From positions 1 to 14,021 of the forward strand of contig CAAEKP010000010.1 of assembly GCA_900756555.1 (NCBI GenBank): a stretch of 14,021 nucleotides of DNA, read 5' to 3'. The stretch is from Peptococcaceae bacterium. GTDB lineage: Bacteria > Bacillota > Peptococcia > Peptococcales > Peptococcaceae. The translations under genes were made by a program, and so were the position numbers. The notes below the pieces were generated by a model. It was not told the DNA's origin, did not search any database, and saw only the letters and a list, made by a program, of their open reading frames with translations. Position 1 is the stretch's first letter; each line of letters starts with the position of its first letter. Shown here in pieces: positions 13,633 to 14,021 of this stretch.

Positions 13633-14021
13633 GGAGCCAATCCCGTACTTTATTTTTATGTAAAGGGTGTGCTACACTCAAAGAAAGGAAAAAGAAAAGG
13701 ATGAGTACAGCACTTATGGCATCAAAAAAACAACGCAACAGAAAAGCAACCCCAATCGTACAGGCAATCATGGAAGAATATCAGCCAAAAACAGCAGAAG
13801 ATATGCAGGAGGCAATCAAAGATATCTTTGGTCCAATATTTGAAGCAATGCTGCAAGGTGAAATGGATCATCATCTGGGCTATGGAGTAAATGAGCATGG
13901 TTATAAAGATACGGACAATCGTAGAAATGGTTATAGCCAAAAGAATATCAAGACTAGCTTTGGGACTCTGGATAGGAGAAACCGACAAGTATGTGCCATC
14001 CAAAGATTATAAGGCATATAC
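13633..14021 (+). mobile_element. 5' part of an IS256-family insertion sequence (deleted copy)
   Basis: The transposase N-terminus starting at 13701 identifies an IS256/Mutator-type element. The left end is placed only roughly: sequence around 13633-13662 (containing CCCGTACTTTATTTTTATGTAAA) looks like a terminal repeat to me, but the matching right end is outside the window, so the border is a guess. The element runs off the window edge. It sits just beyond the recN unit, where sporulation genes often follow in relatives. Confidence 0.6.
13701..14021 (+). pseudogene. IS256-family transposase, internally deleted and frameshifted
   Basis: The first about 89 codons read as a typical IS256/Mutator transposase N-terminal domain: EEYQPKTAEDMQEAIKDIFG, GEMDHHLGYG, then DNRRNGYSQKNIKTSFGTL. 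Next the family normally has a ...DIPRDR..FEP segment leading to the catalytic DDE domain. Instead the frame reads DRRNRQ and stops at 14010-14012, 103 codons in all. In the +1 frame from about 13978 the sequence reads KYVPSKDYKAY. I know this pattern from the C-terminal half of this family (...IRNxxKYVxxKDxK...). So a deletion of roughly 150-200 codons, with a frameshift, is inferred at about 13962-13978. The catalytic aspartates would be lost and the protein inactive. A sequencing error alone would not explain the missing segment. The start ATG at 13701 has AAAGG next to it and GAAAGG 12 bases upstream; an ATG at 13716 is also possible. Confidence 0.78.

Noticed and set aside
13365..13640. 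91-codon minus-strand frame in the gene-free stretch
   Set aside because: No recognisable domain, no good ribosome site, and aromatic-rich composition typical of translated AT-rich non-coding DNA. Not annotated as a gene.
13966..13986. LWIGET reading in the +1 frame, resembling another conserved IS256 transposase segment
   Set aside because: The following residues (KYVPSKDY) fit a different, later region of the transposase, so I treat the WIGET likeness as possibly accidental and place only one deletion.
1..14021. CRISPR arrays, tRNA or rRNA genes, riboswitches
   Set aside because: No regularly spaced repeats, no tRNA-like cloverleaf or rRNA sequence, and gaps between genes are mostly too short for riboswitches. 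Nothing found on either strand.

Overview
This window comes from a Bacillota bacterium with endospore-type genes, most likely Clostridia or Negativicutes. The evidence is the tail of a spoIIIA operon followed by the block asp23-nusB-xseA-xseB-ispA-dxs-tlyA-nadK-argR-recN, an order I know from spore-forming Firmicutes. Base composition is moderate, and the proteins are rich in glutamine. I cannot name the species from sequence alone.

Region 1 (1-2713) holds spoIIIAE (its 5' part lies outside the window), spoIIIAF, spoIIIAG and spoIIIAH. The genes are tightly packed and partly overlapping. They encode membrane components of the forespore-mother cell channel. Region 2 (about 2697-3543) is an insertion between the sporulation and housekeeping blocks. 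It carries a class III Fic (AMP-transferase) gene with its own candidate promoter, a possible 30-codon ORF, and a strong 19-bp-stem terminator. Region 3 (about 3575-13249) starts at an extended -10 promoter that overlaps a perfect 7-bp inverted repeat. It then runs as one long same-strand gene train with gaps of at most about 40 bases: asp23, nusB (with a C-terminal extension), xseA-xseB (exonuclease VII), ispA-dxs (isoprenoid synthesis), tlyA (rRNA 2'-O-methyltransferase), an unnamed membrane-anchored protein with PD-(D/E)XK nuclease-like residues, nadK, argR and recN. It ends at a compound nested-hairpin terminator. Region 4 (about 13345-14021) is an AT-rich gene-free stretch followed by the 5' end of an IS256-family element. 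Its transposase appears internally deleted and frameshifted.

The long train groups transcription antitermination, DNA repair and nuclease functions, the first and a later step of isoprenoid synthesis, RNA modification, NADP supply and arginine regulation. In Bacillus subtilis the same neighbourhood also holds accB/accC and folD. They are absent here, while nadK and the nuclease-like gene are inserted. No complete new system is evident. The most distinctive items are the membrane-tethered nuclease-like protein, the Fic insertion with its ORF-overlapping terminator, the deleted IS256 copy and the inverted repeat at the asp23 promoter.
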